Under the pieces are notes generated by a model that saw only the letters and a list, made by a program, of their open reading frames with translations, did no database searches and had not been told where the DNA came from. From contig CAVUNL010000005.1 of assembly GCA_963742795.1 (NCBI GenBank), positions 248,001-312,000 of the forward strand: a DNA stretch of 64,000 bases, given 5' to 3'. Below are positions 63,688 to 64,000 of the stretch, in pieces. Position 1 is the stretch's first letter; each line of letters begins with the position of its first letter. This DNA comes from Palsa-504 sp963742795 (GTDB lineage Bacteria > Actinomycetota > Actinomycetes > Streptosporangiales > Streptosporangiaceae). Both the position numbers and the translations under genes were made by a program.

Positions 63688-64000
63688 TCAGGACACCAGT
63701 TCGGTGCGTTCCGCGCCGTGGCCGCCGGTCGAACCGAAGCCACCGTCGCCCCGCACCGATCCCGGGAGCACCTCTACTTCATGGAATGTGGCCCGCTCGA
63801 TCCGCTGGATGACCAGCTGCGCGATCCGGTCGCCCCGCTTGAAGCTGACCGGCTGGTCCCGGTCGGTGTTCAGCAGGGTTACCTTGATCTCGCCGCGGTA
63901 GCCCGCGTCGACCGTGCCGGGCGCGTTCACCAGCGTCACCCCGTACTTCGCGGCCAAGCCCGAGCGGGGATGCACGAACGCCGCGTACCCGGCGGGCAGG
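63688..64000 (-). CDS. dut: dUTP pyrophosphatase (5' end beyond window)
   Basis: The visible 104 C-terminal residues of dUTPase, which hydrolyses dUTP to dUMP. The frame enters from the right edge as LPAGYAAFVHPRSGLA (motif II). It continues with motif III (GTVDAGYRGEIKVTLLNT), motif IV (RGDRIAQLVIQR) and motif V (GFGSTGGHG). The N-terminal part with motif I lies outside the window. DUF3710 follows 24 bp downstream. Confidence 0.93.
   Translation of the reverse strand, partial: LPAGYAAFVHPRSGLAAKYGVTLVNAPGTVDAGYRGEIKVTLLNTDRDQPVSFKRGDRIAQLVIQRIERATFHEVEVLPGSVRGDGGFGSTGGHGAERTELVS

Overview
The window is high-GC DNA with strong G/C third-position bias, mycothiol- and F420-type enzymes, HemQ and DUF3710/DUF3000/DUF4232/DUF4349 family proteins. 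All of this points to an actinobacterium, probably a Streptosporangiales-like filamentous lineage. The lineage is inferred from gene content and neighbourhood; no rRNA, tRNA or CRISPR array was seen.

Layout. 1-1363: a membrane Ser/Thr kinase running off the left edge. 1551-5019: a putrescine/GABA-type module (aldehyde dehydrogenase, Lrp/AsnC regulator, class III aminotransferase). 5111-12576: accessory enzymes (purple acid phosphatase, D-amino-acid oxidase, MmcQ/YjbR protein, two LLM flavin oxidoreductases, two tandem GH5 glycosidases). 12573-17113: a large LuxR ATPase regulator, msrB, a cupin and a decayed LuxR gene. 17230-19086: arfB and a degenerate TnpB-type element. 19110-25575: a coiled-coil protein and the coproporphyrin-type heme genes hemQ, hemG (frameshifted) and hemE, with DUF4349 and DUF2090 genes between them. 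25729-30008: a zinc-ribbon miniprotein, DUF3000, RNase D, DedA and MutT1-like genes. 30045-38550: ppk1, DUF4232, an MFS gene, fprA and dxs. 38620-46211: transporter, quinone oxidoreductase, broken membrane genes, TetR, a mycothiol-fold protein and a GT2 enzyme. 46396-48171: a second, intact TnpB-type element. 48209-53088: an unfamiliar tandem-repeat protein, a PrmC-like methylase, a RibD/DHFR-like reductase, a collapsed GNAT gene and acnA. 53261-59152: two more LLM enzymes, a DUF1932-type dehydrogenase, a Pro/Gly-rich membrane protein and a PEP-mutase-like enzyme. 59305-64000: small GntR regulator, short adenylate-kinase-like enzyme, TRAM RNA methyltransferase, two TrkA proteins, DUF3710 and the 3' part of dut.

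Two themes stand out. First, several genes are broken. The kinase, hemG, a GT87-like gene and doxX each show one or two single-base frame changes, which may be assembly errors or real decay. A LuxR, a TetR, a GNAT and one TnpB copy have instead lost large internal blocks. Second, the window has two copies of a large TnpB-related element without TnpA. They share a 72-bp right end (66 of 72 identical) with two small stem-loops. In both, the residue aligned with the third RuvC aspartate is histidine and no zinc-ribbon cysteines are seen. Each lies just upstream of a co-directed gene. This element family and the tandem-repeat protein at 48209-48820 are the best candidates for something not yet described.
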